Positions 39,078 to 48,645 of a DNA stretch of 64,000 bases are shown here, one piece after another (position 1 is the first letter of the stretch; each line of letters opens with the position of its first letter). A program made the position numbers and the translations under genes. The stretch is from Corynebacterium sp. HMSC27B11 (lineage in GTDB: Bacteria > Actinomycetota > Actinomycetes > Mycobacteriales > Mycobacteriaceae). Below the pieces are notes generated by a model. The model was not told the origin of the DNA and did no database searches. It worked only from the letters and a program-made list of their open reading frames with translations. The DNA is taken from assembly GCF_001815985.1 (NCBI RefSeq), contig NZ_KV823578.1, positions 1-64,000 on the forward strand. Direction: 5' to 3'.

Positions 39078-39784
39078 CAAGCCCAGATGGAGATAAGGCC
39101 CGCGCCCAGCGGGCAGAGCAGCTGGCGGAGAACCTCCGAGCCGTGCGACACCGCATCGCCGTGGCCGGGGGAGCAGACCTCCTGCCGATCACGAAGTTTC
39201 ACCCGGTAGAAGACATCGAGCTCCTGCGCGCCGGCGGCATCCACGCGGTCGGGGAAAACCGCGAACAGGAAGCCAAGCGCAAGGCCGCTGACCTGGCGGG
39301 AAGCGTCGAGATCCACATGGTGGGTCAGATCCAGACCAACAAGGCCAACTCCGTGGCTCGGTGGGCAGCCGCCGTCCACACCGCGGACTCGGAGCGACTC
39401 ATCACCGCCCTCGAACGCGGCGTCGGTCTGGCGCTGGAGCGCGGCGACCGGGCGGAGAAGCTGCCGGTACTGGTGCAGTTCAGCGCCGACGGTGACCCCC
39501 AGCGCGGCGGTGCCCCGGAGGACCAGATCGACCAGCTCGCGGACCTGGTTGCGGGATCGGAACACCTCGAGCTGCGCGGCCTCATGACCGTCCCTCCTTT
39601 GGGCAGTGACCCGGCCGAGGTCTTCGCCCGCGGCCGCGCGCTGCTGGACGGCATCAGCGACCGCGTTCTGGGCGCGCCGGTGTACTCCGCGGGCATGAGC
39701 CACGACCTGGAGATCGCTATCGGCGAGGGCTCCACGTTGGTGCGTGTCGGTACGGACATCATGGGCCCGCGACCAGTACGTTAA
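39074..39784 (+). CDS. yggS: YggS/PLPBP pyridoxal-phosphate homeostasis protein
   Basis: A 236-residue single-domain TIM-barrel PLP-binding protein. The lysine that carries PLP is in LLPITKFHP near residue 36. GENREQEAKRKA, EIHMVGQIQTNK and the late YSAGMSHDLEIAIGEGSTLVRVGT with its phosphate-binding segment are family hallmarks. The protein has no known catalytic activity and buffers free PLP. The ATG at 39074 overlaps the pgeF stop. The longer open frame from 38990 is coding in another frame. The order ftsZ-pgeF-yggS-sepF-yggT-divIVA is conserved in Gram-positives. Confidence 0.92.
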   Translation: MTSPDGDKARAQRAEQLAENLRAVRHRIAVAGGADLLPITKFHPVEDIELLRAGGIHAVGENREQEAKRKAADLAGSVEIHMVGQIQTNKANSVARWAAAVHTADSERLITALERGVGLALERGDRAEKLPVLVQFSADGDPQRGGAPEDQIDQLADLVAGSEHLELRGLMTVPPLGSDPAEVFARGRALLDGISDRVLGAPVYSAGMSHDLEIAIGEGSTLVRVGTDIMGPRPVR

Positions 39785-39840
39785 CGAACAACGAATACCC
39801 CAATAAACAGTGATTGCAGCAAGCGAAAGGAAACCCAAGC

Positions 39841-40401
39841 ATGGCTGAGGGCTTTGGCGATAAGTTCAAGGAGTTCTTCGGGCTCGGGGGCGTAGAAAGC
39901 TACGAGGACCCTTACTACCGGGATAACTTCGAAGAGCGCCCCGAGCGCACCGAGCGCCACGAGCGTGAGGACCGTTCGGCCGGACGCTACGACTCCGATC
40001 ACTACGGTTCCTACCGCTCCAGCGAGCGACGCTCCGAGGCTGGCTCCTCTCACGGCTACAGCTCCGACCGGGAGCACGCGGCCCCGGCACGTTCCCGCTA
40101 CGGTGCTACCGAGCGTGAGGCTGCCCCGGCGCAGAAGAATCCGATGGTTATCCGCCTGGCGCTGAACGAGTACAACCAGGCGCGCGAGATCTCCGAGGCG
40201 CTGAAGACCGGCGACGTCGTCGTCTTCAACCTGGGTGGGATGGAGAAGTCCGCCGCAACCCGCGTGCTGGACTTCGCCGCAGGCCTGAGCCTGGGCCTGG
40301 ACGCCGAGCTGAAGAAGCTGGGTGGGGTTCGTAACTTCGTGCTGATCCCGCACGGCATTGAGCTCGAGCAGTCCCAGCTGGATCAGCTGACGGAGGGCTG
40401 A
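39841..40401 (+). CDS. sepF: FtsZ membrane anchor SepF
   Basis: A 186-residue SepF. The N-terminal amphipathic helix (MAEGFGDKFKEFFGLGG) binds membrane, a charged Ser/Arg/Glu linker spans residues 25-95, and the C-terminal domain (NPMVIRLALNEYNQAREISEALKTGDVVVFNLGG) binds the FtsZ tail and dimerises. GAAAGGAAA lies upstream of the ATG at 39841. SepF is the main FtsZ anchor in these bacteria, which lack FtsA. Confidence 0.93.
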   Translation: MAEGFGDKFKEFFGLGGVESYEDPYYRDNFEERPERTERHEREDRSAGRYDSDHYGSYRSSERRSEAGSSHGYSSDREHAAPARSRYGATEREAAPAQKNPMVIRLALNEYNQAREISEALKTGDVVVFNLGGMEKSAATRVLDFAAGLSLGLDAELKKLGGVRNFVLIPHGIELEQSQLDQLTEG

Positions 40402-40407
40402 TCCCGA

Positions 40408-40695
40408 GTGGTCAACCTCATCGGAGCACTCATCCTGCTCGTCCGCCTTTTCACGCTGCTCCTCATCGTGCGGATCATCGTGGAGATGGTGCAGTCCTTC
40501 TCCCAGAATTGGCGCCCGCAGCGCTGGTTCATCATGCTTGCCGAGCCGATCTTCGCGATCACCGATCCGCCGGTCAAGGGGCTGCGTAAGCTCATCCCGC
40601 CGCTGAATATGGGCGGGGTTGCCCTCGACGTTTCTGTCTTGGTGCTGTTCTTTGGTCTGCAGATTCTCACGATGATTCTGTACTCCCTCCTCTAG
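40408..40695 (+). CDS. YggT-family membrane protein
   Basis: A 95-residue protein with two hydrophobic regions (LIGALILLVRLFTLLLIVRIIVEMV at the N-terminus and LDVSVLVLFFGLQILTMILYSLL at the end) separated by a cytoplasmic loop containing the family's DPPVKGLRKLIPP. The YggT family has no firm function but is persistently linked to sepF and divIVA, suggesting a role at division sites. The start codon is GTG, 6 bp after sepF. Confidence 0.85.
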   Translation: MVNLIGALILLVRLFTLLLIVRIIVEMVQSFSQNWRPQRWFIMLAEPIFAITDPPVKGLRKLIPPLNMGGVALDVSVLVLFFGLQILTMILYSLL

Positions 40696-40764
40696 CGAGG
40701 AATCCCGGGAGCCCGGCCAGGGCGAAGGTTTTTCAGAACTGGTGAAGAAAACCAGCTCTTGATG

Positions 40765-40793
40765 GGAACAAAGCCTTTTCGCGCTGGTATGGT
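40765..40793 (+). promoter_or_regulatory. wag31 promoter
   Basis: A -10 TATGGT (40788-40793) lies 17 bp downstream of a weak -35, GGAACA (40765-40770). The predicted leader to the ATG at 40874 is about 75 nt. The 178-bp gap after yggT supports separate transcription. Confidence 0.5.
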
Positions 40794-40873
40794 GGACTAC
40801 AGTCTTTCTGAAGAATAAAACCATCCTGCAGACAGGCATTGCCGAAAATAACCGAGAGCGAAGGGAAGTATTG

Positions 40874-41944
40874 ATGGCGCTCACACCAGCTGACGTTCAC
40901 AATGTTGCGTTCAGTAAGCCCCCGATTGGTAAGCGTGGCTACAACGAGGACGAGGTCGATCAGTTCCTCGACCTCGTTGAGGACACCCTCGCCGAGCTCC
41001 AGGACGAGAACGCTGAACTTCGCAGCCAGGTGGGCGACGGTGGCCAGCCGACCGCTGCCGCAGCGGACAGCAAGGTCGACGAGGAGGCGCTGCGCAAGCA
41101 GATCCGCTCCGAGGTTGAGGCCGAGGTCCGCGAGGAGGCTCGCCGCGAGGCGCAGAACACCCAGTCCAAGGGTGCTGCCGAGGTCTCTGGCCTGCAGTCC
41201 AAGCTGAAGGAGGCGGAGCAGCGCGCTGAGGCCGCTGAGCGCCGTGCTCAGGAGGCTGAGGAGAAGGCCAAGAAGGCTCAGCAGGATGCCGAGGCCGCGA
41301 AGTCCCAGGCTGGCAAGGCCGCCCCGCAGGCTTCCGGTGTCGCCGGTGGTGCAGCCGCCAAGGGCGCTGCCACCGAGGACACTCACATGCAGGCCGCTCG
41401 CGTGCTGTCCCTGGCGCAGGAGATGGCCGACCGCCTCACCAACGACGCGAAGACCGAGTCCAGCGCCATGCTGGATGAGGCCCGCGCCGAGGCGAAGAAG
41501 ACCCTGGATAACGCGGACTCCACCGCGAAGAACCAGCTGGCGGATTCCCAGAAGCGCTCCGAGGAGCAGCTCTCCGACGCGAAGACCCGCTCCGAGAAGA
41601 TGCTGGCTGACGCGAAGCAGAAGTCCGAGACCCAGCTCTCTGACGCGAAGCAGAAGTCCGAGACCCTGGTCTCCGACGCCAACGCTCAGGCAGAGGCCAC
41701 CGTGCGCCAGGCACAGGAGAAGGCCAACGCCCTGCAGCAGGACGCCGAGCGCAAGCACACCGAGATCATGACCACGGTCAAGAAGCAGCAGACCGCTCTC
41801 GAGGCCCGCATCGAGGAGCTGCGCACCTACGAGCGCGAGTACCGCACCCGCCTGAAGACCTTCCTCGAGTCCCAGCTTGAGGACCTCAACAGCCGCGGCA
41901 CCGCAGCGCCGAAGGCCGTCGAGGGCGAAGGCGAGCGCAACTAG
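40874..41944 (+). CDS. wag31: Polar growth protein Wag31/DivIVA
   Basis: A 356-residue DivIVA homologue that marks cell poles and recruits the elongation machinery. The N-terminal membrane-binding domain ([20 protein letters not shown], then [15 protein letters not shown]) is standard. The rest is predicted coiled coil. Residues 218-272 form at least five 11-residue repeats of the form SExxLSDAKxK, visible as 33-bp DNA repeats. ATG 40874 is preferred over the TTG 3 bp upstream, given AAGGGAAG before it. A short membrane-protein gene follows at 5 bp. Confidence 0.95.
   Translation: MALTPADVHNVAFSKPPIGKRGYNEDEVDQFLDLVEDTLAELQDENAELRSQVGDGGQPTAAAADSKVDEEALRKQIRSEVEAEVREEARREAQNTQSKGAAEVSGLQSKLKEAEQRAEAAERRAQEAEEKAKKAQQDAEAAKSQAGKAAPQASGVAGGAAAKGAATEDTHMQAARVLSLAQEMADRLTNDAKTESSAMLDEARAEAKKTLDNADSTAKNQLADSQKRSEEQLSDAKTRSEKMLADAKQKSETQLSDAKQKSETLVSDANAQAEATVRQAQEKANALQQDAERKHTEIMTTVKKQQTALEARIEELRTYEREYRTRLKTFLESQLEDLNSRGTAAPKAVEGEGERN
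41525..41689 (+). repeat. 33-bp tandem repeats inside wag31
   Basis: Five in-frame units of 33 bp (41525, 41558, 41591, 41624 and 41657) encode 11-residue hendecad coiled-coil repeats. Units 3 and 4 share the identical stretch GACGCGAAGCAGAAG. The pattern can expand or contract by recombination without shifting frame. Confidence 0.8.
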
Positions 41945-41949
41945 CGATC

Positions 41950-42114
41950 ATGCTCGTGGCCTCATTGGGCCTCGCGGTCCTCGGATTTGCAGCGCTCCTG
42001 GTGGCGCTCTATTTAGGCTCAGTCACCTGGGCCTGGATCTGCGTGATCATCGCAGCCATCGGAGTCCTGCTCTCCATCGCGGAGGCCATCCAGCACCGTA
42101 AGAGCAAAAAATAA
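41950..42114 (+). CDS. 54-residue two-helix membrane protein
   Basis: A short open frame, below the size usually listed. ATG at 41950 begins 5 bp after the wag31 stop and ends with TAA at 42114. The product has two hydrophobic helices (VASLGLAVLGFAALLVALYL and WAWICVIIAAIGVLLSIAEA) and a basic tail ending HRKSKK, giving a membrane hairpin with the tail in the cytoplasm. Spacing after wag31 implies co-transcription. No function is recognised. Hydrophobic codon pattern and position argue that it is real. Confidence 0.65.
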   Translation: MLVASLGLAVLGFAALLVALYLGSVTWAWICVIIAAIGVLLSIAEAIQHRKSKK

Positions 42115-42133
42115 CTACATAGCTTTACCCCTA

Positions 42134-42160
42134 GGGTTGGCAGCCACACCGAGCCAACCC
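42134..42160 (+). terminator. Hairpin at start of ileS leader
   Basis: An 8-bp perfect repeat GGGTTGGC/GCCAACCC with an 11-nt loop lies 20 nt past the small membrane gene. It could terminate the wag31 transcript weakly (no T-tract) or be the first helix of the ileS leader. Confidence 0.4.
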
Positions 42161-42162
42161 AA

Positions 42163-42391
42163 CGCTAGGACCCGGCCATCACCGGCGAGCGCCTCGGAAG
42201 AACAGCCCCCACCAGGGAAGCCCAGTAGAACCGAGCGGAGTCGCGTCCCGTAGAACAACGCAAGATAAGAGGAAGCCTTTCCAACGGGCGGGTGGCGCCC
42301 ACGGCAGGCTTCAAGCAGGGTGGTACCGCGAATCCTCGTCCCTGTGCTTGAAAGAAATTTCACTTTAAGCACCAGAGACGAGGATTTTCTT
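42163..42391 (+). promoter_or_regulatory. T-box riboswitch of ileS (translational, short Stem I)
   Basis: The T-box sequence AGGGTGGTACCGCG (42317-42330) precedes ileS. A compact hairpin (CGCT..CCGG / CCGG..AGCG, 42163-42191) carries an isoleucine AUC codon in its terminal loop (42178-42180), as in the ultrashort-Stem-I class of actinobacterial ileS leaders. AATCCTCGTC (42331-42340) pairs perfectly with GACGAGGATT (42377-42386), which contains the ribosome site, and an inner GTGCTT/AAGCAC extends the stem. Uncharged tRNA-Ile should free the site. The TTTTCTT after the stem leaves some room for termination control. Confidence 0.9.
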
Positions 42392-45300
42392 ATGGCTACA
42401 CCAGCTGGCGGCGTCTACCCCCGCGTCGACATGAGCGGCGGAGGCAGCAACTTCCCGGCCATGGAAGAAGAGGTACTGAAGTACTGGAAGAAGGACAATA
42501 CCTTCCAGGCCAGCCTCGATAACCGCAAGGACAACGAGGAGTACGTCTTCAACGACGGCCCGCCGTTCGCTAACGGCCTGCCACACTACGGCCACCTGCT
42601 CACCGGTTACGTCAAGGACATCGTCCCGCGCTACCGCACCATGGCCGGCTACCACGTCCCGCGCGTCTTCGGCTGGGACTGCCACGGCCTGCCCGCCGAG
42701 CTGGAGGCGGAGAAGCAACTGGGCATCAAGGACAAGGGCGAGATCGAGTCCATGGGGCTGGACCGCTTCAACGAGTACTGCGCCAAGTCCGTCATGCACT
42801 ACGCCGATGAGTGGGAGAACTACGTCACCCGTCAGGCCCGCTGGGTGGACTTCGAAAACGGCTACAAGACCATGGACCAGGACTACATGGAGTCCGTCAT
42901 GTGGGCCTTCAAGGAGCTCTACGACAAGGGCCTGATCTACCAGGGCTTCCGCGTGTTGCCGTACTCCTGGGCCGAGCACACCCCGCTGTCCAACCAGGAG
43001 ACCCGCCTCGACGACTCCTACCGCGACCGCCAGGACCCGACCGTCACCGTGACCATGCCGTTTACCGGCGCACGTGAGGGCTACCCGGCCACCAAGACCT
43101 GGGAAGCGCACCCCGAGCTGCACGACGCCGCGGCCATCGCCTGGACGACGACCCCGTGGACGCTGCCGTCCAACCTCGCCCTGGCCGTCGGCCCGGAGAT
43201 CGAGTACTCCCTGGTGAAGGTCGGCGAGGACGGTGTGGAGGGCTTCGTCGGCGCGAAGCTGCTGCTGGCTAGTGCACTGCTGGGTGCCTACGCCAAGGAG
43301 CTGGGCAAGGAGCCAGAGGTGCTGGCCACCTTCACCGGTGCTGAGCTCGAGGGCCTGGAGTACACCCCGGTCTTCGATCACTTCGCTGATCAGGAAAACG
43401 CCTTCATGGTGCTCGTCGCGGATTACGTCTCCACCGAGGACGGCACCGGTGTCGTCCACCAGGCTCCGGCCTTCGGTGAGGACGATATGGAGGTCTGTAA
43501 GGGCTACGGCATCGACCTGGTCATCCCGGTGGACGCCGACGGCAAGTTCACCTCCCTGGTGCCCGAGTACCAGGGCAAGCTTGTCTTCGACGCCAACCGC
43601 GACATCATCCGCGACCTGAAGGCCAAGCAGCGCGTCGTGCGCGACCAGACGATCGTCCACTCCTACCCGCACTCTTGGCGCTCCGGCGAGCCGCTGATCT
43701 ACATGGCCCTGCCCGGCTGGTTCGTGAACGTGCTCGAGATCCGCGACCGCATGGTGGAGCTCAACCAGGAGATCGAGTGGATCCCGGAGCACATTCGCGA
43801 CGGCCAGTTCGGCAAGTGGCTGGAGGGTGCCCGCGACTGGAACATCTCCCGCACCCGCTACTGGGGTTCCCCGGTCCCAGCCTGGGTCTCTGATGACCCG
43901 CAGTACCCGCGCGTGGACGTCTACGGCTCCCTCGCTGAGCTGGAGGCCGACTTCGGCGTCCGCCCGAAGTCCCTGCACCGCCCGGACATCGACGAGCTGG
44001 TCCGCCCGAACCCGGATGACCCGACCGGTAAGTCCATGATGCGCCGCGTCCCGGACGTCCTCGACTGCTGGTTCGAGTCCGGCTCCATGCCTTTCGCCCA
44101 GTACCACTACCCGTTTGAGAACGTGGCGGCCTTCGAGGAGGAGCAGCCGGCGGACTTCATCGTCGAGTACTCCGGCCAGTCCCGCGGCTGGTTCTACGTC
44201 CAGCACGTGCTCTCCACCGCGCTATTCGACCGACCGGCCTTCAAGAAGGTCGTCGCCCACGGCATCGTCCTGGGCTCCGACGGGCTGAAAATGTCCAAGT
44301 CCAAGGGCAACTACCCGGACGTCAACGAGGTCTTCGACCGCGACGGCTCCGACGCGATGCGCTGGTTCCTGATGTCCAGCCCGATCCTGCGTGGCGGCAA
44401 CCTGATCGTCACCGAGCAGGGCATCCGCGAGGGCGTGCGCCAGGCGCTGCTGCCGATTTGGAATGCGTACAGCTTCCTGCAGCTCTACGCCTCCGAGGAG
44501 GCGCGCTGGTCCGTGGATTCCGATAACGTGCTGGACCGCTACATCCTCGCCAAGACCCACGACCTGGTGGCCAATGTGGACAAGGCCCTGGCCGATACCC
44601 GCATCGCGGACGCCTGCGACGAGGTGCGCCAGTACGCCGACATCCTCACCAACTGGTACGTGCGCCGCTCCCGTGACCGCTTCTGGGCCGGCCAGGAGGC
44701 CCACCCGGAAGCCTTCGACACCCTGTACACGGTGCTCGAGGTGGCCACCCGCGTGACCGCGCCGCTGCTGCCGTACATCTCCGAGGTCATCTGGCGCGGG
44801 CTGACCGGCGAGCGCTCCGTCCACCTGGCGGACTACCCGAAGGCCGAGGACTTCCCGGCCGACGCGGAGCTCGTCGACGCGATGGACGCCACCCGTGCGG
44901 TCTGCTCCTCGGCCAGCTCGGTGCGCAAGTCCAATAAGCTGCGCAACCGTCTGCCGCTGCCGAAGCTCACGGTCGCGCTGCCGGAGTCCGCACGGCTCGC
45001 GGAATTCGCCGCCACCATCCGCGATGAGGTCAACGTCAAGGACGTGGAGTTGACGGATGACGTCGACTCCGCGGGCAGCTTCGAGGTCGTCGTCAACGCG
45101 AAGGTCGCTGGTCCGACGCTCGGCCGCGACGTCCAGCGTGCCATCAAGAACGTCAAGGCCGGTAACTACGTCCGCGAAGGCGAGAACGTGATCGTCGACG
45201 GAGACATCGTCCTGACCCCGGAGCTGTATACCGAGCGCCTGGTTGCGGAGAACCCGGACTCCACCGCGCGCGTCGCGGGCCCGGGTGGGCTCGACGGCCT

Positions 45301-45586
45301 GGTGGTCCTCGACACGACCGTCACCCCGGAGCTGGAGGCCGAAGGCTGGGCGGCGGACGTCATCCGCGGCCTGCAGGACGCCCGCAAGAACGAGGGCTTC
45401 GAGGTCTCCGACCGCATCCGCCTGCGCCTGGCGGTGCCGGCGGAGAAGAAGGACTGGGCAGACCAGCACATCGGACACATCGCTGAAGAGGTCCTCGCGG
45501 TGGAGCACGAGGTACTCACCGGTGAGAAGCTGGGCCACGAGATCGTGGACGGCGTGACCGCCGAGGTGGCAAAGGTGGCTCGCTAA
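42392..45586 (+). CDS. ileS: Isoleucyl-tRNA synthetase
   Basis: A 1064-residue class I aminoacyl-tRNA synthetase that charges tRNA-Ile. The HIGH-type motif reads [14 protein letters not shown] near residue 70, and [11 protein letters not shown] near residue 633 completes the catalytic site. A CP1 editing insertion lies between. Length and motif pattern fit the larger, eukaryote-like class common in actinobacteria, which is often less sensitive to mupirocin. The frame opens at 42320 inside the T-box. ATG 42392, with GAGGA 7 nt upstream, is the start. dinB follows after 6 bp. Confidence 0.95.
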   Translation: MATPAGGVYPRVDMSGGGSNFPAMEEEVLKYWKKDNTFQASLDNRKDNEEYVFNDGPPFANGLPHYGHLLTGYVKDIVPRYRTMAGYHVPRVFGWDCHGLPAELEAEKQLGIKDKGEIESMGLDRFNEYCAKSVMHYADEWENYVTRQARWVDFENGYKTMDQDYMESVMWAFKELYDKGLIYQGFRVLPYSWAEHTPLSNQETRLDDSYRDRQDPTVTVTMPFTGAREGYPATKTWEAHPELHDAAAIAWTTTPWTLPSNLALAVGPEIEYSLVKVGEDGVEGFVGAKLLLASALLGAYAKELGKEPEVLATFTGAELEGLEYTPVFDHFADQENAFMVLVADYVSTEDGTGVVHQAPAFGEDDMEVCKGYGIDLVIPVDADGKFTSLVPEYQGKLVFDANRDIIRDLKAKQRVVRDQTIVHSYPHSWRSGEPLIYMALPGWFVNVLEIRDRMVELNQEIEWIPEHIRDGQFGKWLEGARDWNISRTRYWGSPVPAWVSDDPQYPRVDVYGSLAELEADFGVRPKSLHRPDIDELVRPNPDDPTGKSMMRRVPDVLDCWFESGSMPFAQYHYPFENVAAFEEEQPADFIVEYSGQSRGWFYVQHVLSTALFDRPAFKKVVAHGIVLGSDGLKMSKSKGNYPDVNEVFDRDGSDAMRWFLMSSPILRGGNLIVTEQGIREGVRQALLPIWNAYSFLQLYASEEARWSVDSDNVLDRYILAKTHDLVANVDKALADTRIADACDEVRQYADILTNWYVRRSRDRFWAGQEAHPEAFDTLYTVLEVATRVTAPLLPYISEVIWRGLTGERSVHLADYPKAEDFPADAELVDAMDATRAVCSSASSVRKSNKLRNRLPLPKLTVALPESARLAEFAATIRDEVNVKDVELTDDVDSAGSFEVVVNAKVAGPTLGRDVQRAIKNVKAGNYVREGENVIVDGDIVLTPELYTERLVAENPDSTARVAGPGGLDGLVVLDTTVTPELEAEGWAADVIRGLQDARKNEGFEVSDRIRLRLAVPAEKKDWADQHIGHIAEEVLAVEHEVLTGEKLGHEIVDGVTAEVAKVAR

Positions 45587-45592
45587 GCCGCC

Positions 45593-47026
45593 ATGCGCTG
45601 GGTCGCCCACATCGACATGGACGCGTTCTATGCGTCCGTGGAGCAGCTCACCCGGCCGACCCTGCGCGACCGGCCCGTCCTCGTGGGCGGGATGTCCGGG
45701 CGCGGGGTCGTGGCCGGGGCGAGCTACGAGGCGCGCGTGTACGGCGCGCGCTCAGCCATGCCGATGCACCAGGCGATCCGGCTGTGCCGCAACCGGGCGA
45801 TCGTGGTCCAGCCCCGGTCGGTGCTGTATAAAACCATTTCCCGGCGAATCTTCCAGGTCATCGCCGAGCGCGCGGGCGTGGTCGAGCAGCTCTCCGTGGA
45901 CGAGGGCTTCGCCGAGCCCCAGGGATTGGCGGATGCCGCGGCCGCCCGGCGGTGGGCCGAGGACCTCCAGCGCGCGGTGGAGGAGGCCACGGAGCTGCCC
46001 TGCTCCATCGGCATGGCGAGCACCAAGCTGGACGCGAAGATGGCCAGTGACCTCGCCAAGCCCCACGGGATCTTCGTGGTGGAGGACCGGATGGCCACCT
46101 TCGGCCCGCGCCCAGTGGGCGACCTGTGGGGGATTGGCCGGGTCGCTCAGGCCAAGCTCGCCGACGTAGGCGTGTACACGATCCAGCAGTTCGTGGACAT
46201 GGACCCCACCGACGTGAAGTCGCTGCTCGGCAAGGTCGGCCTGGAGGTTCAGGTCATGGCCGGCGGCGACGACCCCCGGCCCGTGGCCCCACGCGCGGAG
46301 GCGAAGCAGATCAGCGCCGAACAGACCCTGCCGGTGGACGCGCGGACCTACCGGGACGTGCTGAACATCATGGAGCTCTCCGCCCGGCAGGCCTATCGGC
46401 GGCTGCGCAAGGACGGCCGGGCGGCGCGCACCATCACCGTGAAGATCCGTACCAGCGACTTCGCGCTGCACACCCGATCGACCACGCTGCCCGCACCCAC
46501 TGATGACTTCGAGCAGTTGCTGCGCGCCGCCCGCGCGGTGCTGCCCCGGCCGGAGGATTCCGGCGCGGTGCGCTTGGTGGGCGTGGGATTCTCCGGGCTC
46601 AGCCACGACCGGCAGGAGATGCTCTTCCCGGAGCTCAGCCACCCCGCGGTGCCACACCAGAGCGTCACCCAGAGCGCCACTACCGTGGCCGGCCGGGGTG
46701 AGGTCCCCGCGGGGGCCGAGGCTGCTGGCGAGTCACATCCCGGGGGAGCAGCGGAGCGGAAAGAAAGCCGCTGGCAACAGACCCAGGACGTCTGGCATCC
46801 GGATTATGGCCACGGCTGGGTGCAGGGAAGTGGGGTGGGCGTGGTGACCGTGCGTTTCGAGACCCGCGAAACCGGACCCGGCCGCATCGCGACCTTCGAC
46901 ACCGACGACCCGCAGCTCCAGCCCGCGGACCCGCTGGACAGCCTGGCCTGGGGCACGGATGCGGACGATGACGGTGAGCAGCTGGCGCTCGGTGGGGAAG
47001 GGCCAACTGACTCCACCGGGGAGTGA
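45593..47026 (+). CDS. dinB: Y-family DNA polymerase IV
   Basis: A 477-residue translesion polymerase. The metal-binding HIDMDAFYASVEQ opens the palm and LSVDEGFAEP supplies the second acidic pair. The steric-gate region is DAFYAS. Helix-hairpin-helix (GDLWGIGRVAQAKL) and little-finger domains follow. After about residue 350 there is an Ala/Glu-rich linker and an extra C-terminal segment (VWHPDYGHGWVQGSGVGVVTVRFETRE) seen in mycobacterial DinX-type enzymes. No beta-clamp motif was read confidently. It begins 6 bp after ileS. No LexA box is seen in front. Confidence 0.9.
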   Translation: MRWVAHIDMDAFYASVEQLTRPTLRDRPVLVGGMSGRGVVAGASYEARVYGARSAMPMHQAIRLCRNRAIVVQPRSVLYKTISRRIFQVIAERAGVVEQLSVDEGFAEPQGLADAAAARRWAEDLQRAVEEATELPCSIGMASTKLDAKMASDLAKPHGIFVVEDRMATFGPRPVGDLWGIGRVAQAKLADVGVYTIQQFVDMDPTDVKSLLGKVGLEVQVMAGGDDPRPVAPRAEAKQISAEQTLPVDARTYRDVLNIMELSARQAYRRLRKDGRAARTITVKIRTSDFALHTRSTTLPAPTDDFEQLLRAARAVLPRPEDSGAVRLVGVGFSGLSHDRQEMLFPELSHPAVPHQSVTQSATTVAGRGEVPAGAEAAGESHPGGAAERKESRWQQTQDVWHPDYGHGWVQGSGVGVVTVRFETRETGPGRIATFDTDDPQLQPADPLDSLAWGTDADDDGEQLALGGEGPTDSTGE

Positions 47027-47124
47027 GATCCGCCGCACACCACTGTCCGCGGAGGCGGGCTTTGGCCGCCCGGGCGAGTAGGATCAAGGCTTTGACACCC
47101 CCGCGTCGAAGGAGAATGTTGACC

Positions 47125-47640
47125 GTGAAGATCTGGAAGTCCGTGGCCGTGGCAACCGCTGCCGTCGCCGGCCTCACGCTGACCGCCTGCGGTTCGGAGG
47201 ATGCGGATACCGCCGCCACCACCGAGCAGACCACCGCCAGCAGCGCACCGTCCTCGACCGCGCCGGAGGAGAAGCTGCCGACCCCGCAGGAACTGCAGGA
47301 GGTCCTCCTCAAGGCGGTCGACCCGCGCGTTCCAGCCGAGGAGAAGGTCAACTCCGTCGTCGACGGTGACCAGGCACCGGAGATCTTCGAGGCACTGACC
47401 CGCAGCCAGAGCGAGGCCCAGGCGAAGCTCGAGGTCGTGGACCCGGTGCTGCCGGGCGTGCTGCCGGACATGGCCGAGGCCACCATCAAGCTGCAGGCCC
47501 CGGAGAGGGACCCGCAGGTCATCAGCGGTGTGGAGTTCGTCCACGAGGATGGCAAGTGGAAGCTGGACACCCGCTGGGCATGCACCCTCGTCGAGACGGT
47601 CCTGCCGGAGCAGGTCCCGCCGATGTGTAAGGAACTCTAA
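47125..47640 (+). CDS. Lipoprotein with MTB12-like C-terminal domain
   Basis: A 171-residue exported lipoprotein. The signal (VKIWKSVAVATAAVAGLTLTAC) ends in a lipobox LTAC, so the cysteine near residue 22 is lipidated. A Thr/Ser/Glu-rich linker follows, then a domain resembling the mycobacterial low-molecular-weight antigen MTB12 (C-terminal part VEFVHEDGKWKLDTRWACTLVE). The function is unknown. AAGGAGA precedes three possible starts: ATG 47116 and TTG 47119 are too close, so GTG 47125 is chosen. The gene ends at a hairpin shared with a convergent lipoprotein gene. Confidence 0.7.
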   Translation: MKIWKSVAVATAAVAGLTLTACGSEDADTAATTEQTTASSAPSSTAPEEKLPTPQELQEVLLKAVDPRVPAEEKVNSVVDGDQAPEIFEALTRSQSEAQAKLEVVDPVLPGVLPDMAEATIKLQAPERDPQVISGVEFVHEDGKWKLDTRWACTLVETVLPEQVPPMCKEL

Positions 47641-47660
47641 AGGGGACTCGAAGCCCCCGG

Positions 47661-47684
47661 GGCTTGCGCGCTAGGGCGCAAGCC
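47661..47684. terminator. Convergent lipoprotein-gene terminator
   Basis: A 9-bp perfect stem GGCTTGCGC/GCGCAAGCC with a 6-nt loop fills the 46-bp gap between two convergent genes. There is no clear T-tract. Confidence 0.6.
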
Positions 47685-47686
47685 GC

Positions 47687-48607
47687 CTACTTCCATTCGC
47701 TGCGCGACGTGATGGTCTGCAACACGCGCAGCGGGGCGTCGTCCTTGCCGTAAGTGACGGTCGTTTCCACGCTGACCTTGCCCTCGGCGGGCAGCGGACG
47801 GGACAGATCAACGGTGATCCGCCCCTCGGAGGTCGAATCCGCCTCCAGCACCTTCAGATCCGTATCCGCCAGGCTCGCGACCGCCGGTCGGCGCTTGGCC
47901 GCGACGTCGAGGACGACCTTGTCGCCGTCCCGCTCCACGAGCGTGTACGTCAGCTCCTGGCGCAGGGAGACCCCCTCGTCCACGCGCCCGCTGACTGTCC
48001 ACTTCGCGCCCGGGCCCACTTCCTCCTCGGGGAAGACGATCGGCAGGTCCGTCATCTGCGTCAGAGCCTGCTCCACGCTGGCCCGAGCCCCGTCCGTGGC
48101 GCCTTCGGGGGCGCCGAAGGAGCGGGTCTTCACCCGGCCGCTGGGCTCCATCGTCTGGTGCATCTCGAAACCCTCGGCGGAGGCCATGTCCTCGTTCAGC
48201 TCCGCGTTCGTCCCGTCCGGGCGCCCCACCACGACGGTCGTGGCGATCTCCTCGCCCTCCTCGCTCGCCGTGGCGTTCAGTGGCAGGTCCATCGTGACAT
48301 CGCCGTAGGGGACGTCCTCGCCCTCGCCGTGGGCGGTTTTCTGCTCCAGCCCCTGGGTCGCCGAATAGGTCAGCTCCTGGGAAGCCTCCTCCTCGCCGAT
48401 GCGGTAGGCGAGGGTTGCGCGGGGGCTGTTGCCGGGCTCAAGCAGCTGCACGCGCACGCCCTCGACCGGCGCCTCGACGGCCTCTGGGCTCGACGAATCA
48501 GCAGTGCACGCGGCCGTGCCGAGGAGTCCGAGGGAACACATCAAAGCGGCGATCGCGCGCCGGCCGGTGCGGTGGGAGCGGGTGCGTGAGGGAGTAAACA
48601 CGGTCAT
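47687..48607 (-). CDS. Secreted lipoprotein, DUF6263-like
   Basis: A 306-residue lipoprotein. An Arg-rich start (SRTRSHRTGRRAI) leads to a hydrophobic stretch and lipobox GTAAC near residue 34. The mature part is beta-rich with repeated PVEGVRVQLLEPG, LPIVFPEEEVGPGAKWTVSG and VEDGDKV-type strands. The second motif, a statement of total function followed by tryptophan, is typical of DUF6263 proteins. The role is unknown. It is divergent from lspA across only 38 bp, so their promoters must overlap. Notably, LspA processes lipoproteins of this kind. Confidence 0.68.
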   Translation of the reverse strand: MTVFTPSRTRSHRTGRRAIAALMCSLGLLGTAACTADSSSPEAVEAPVEGVRVQLLEPGNSPRATLAYRIGEEEASQELTYSATQGLEQKTAHGEGEDVPYGDVTMDLPLNATASEEGEEIATTVVVGRPDGTNAELNEDMASAEGFEMHQTMEPSGRVKTRSFGAPEGATDGARASVEQALTQMTDLPIVFPEEEVGPGAKWTVSGRVDEGVSLRQELTYTLVERDGDKVVLDVAAKRRPAVASLADTDLKVLEADSTSEGRITVDLSRPLPAEGKVSVETTVTYGKDDAPLRVLQTITSRSEWK

Positions 48608-48632
48608 AACCGTAGCAGTTTGCAGCTCAAGC

Positions 48633-48645
48633 TAGACTTGCTGGA
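48633..48645 (+). promoter_or_regulatory. lspA -10, predicted leaderless start
   Basis: TAGACT (48633-48638) is followed by 7 nt and then the GTG start of lspA at 48646. No ribosome site is present. Confidence 0.5.

Noticed and set aside
41525-41689. CRISPR array
   Set aside because: The regular 33-bp units are in-frame coding repeats of Wag31 with no spacers. No CRISPR array or cas gene is present in the window.
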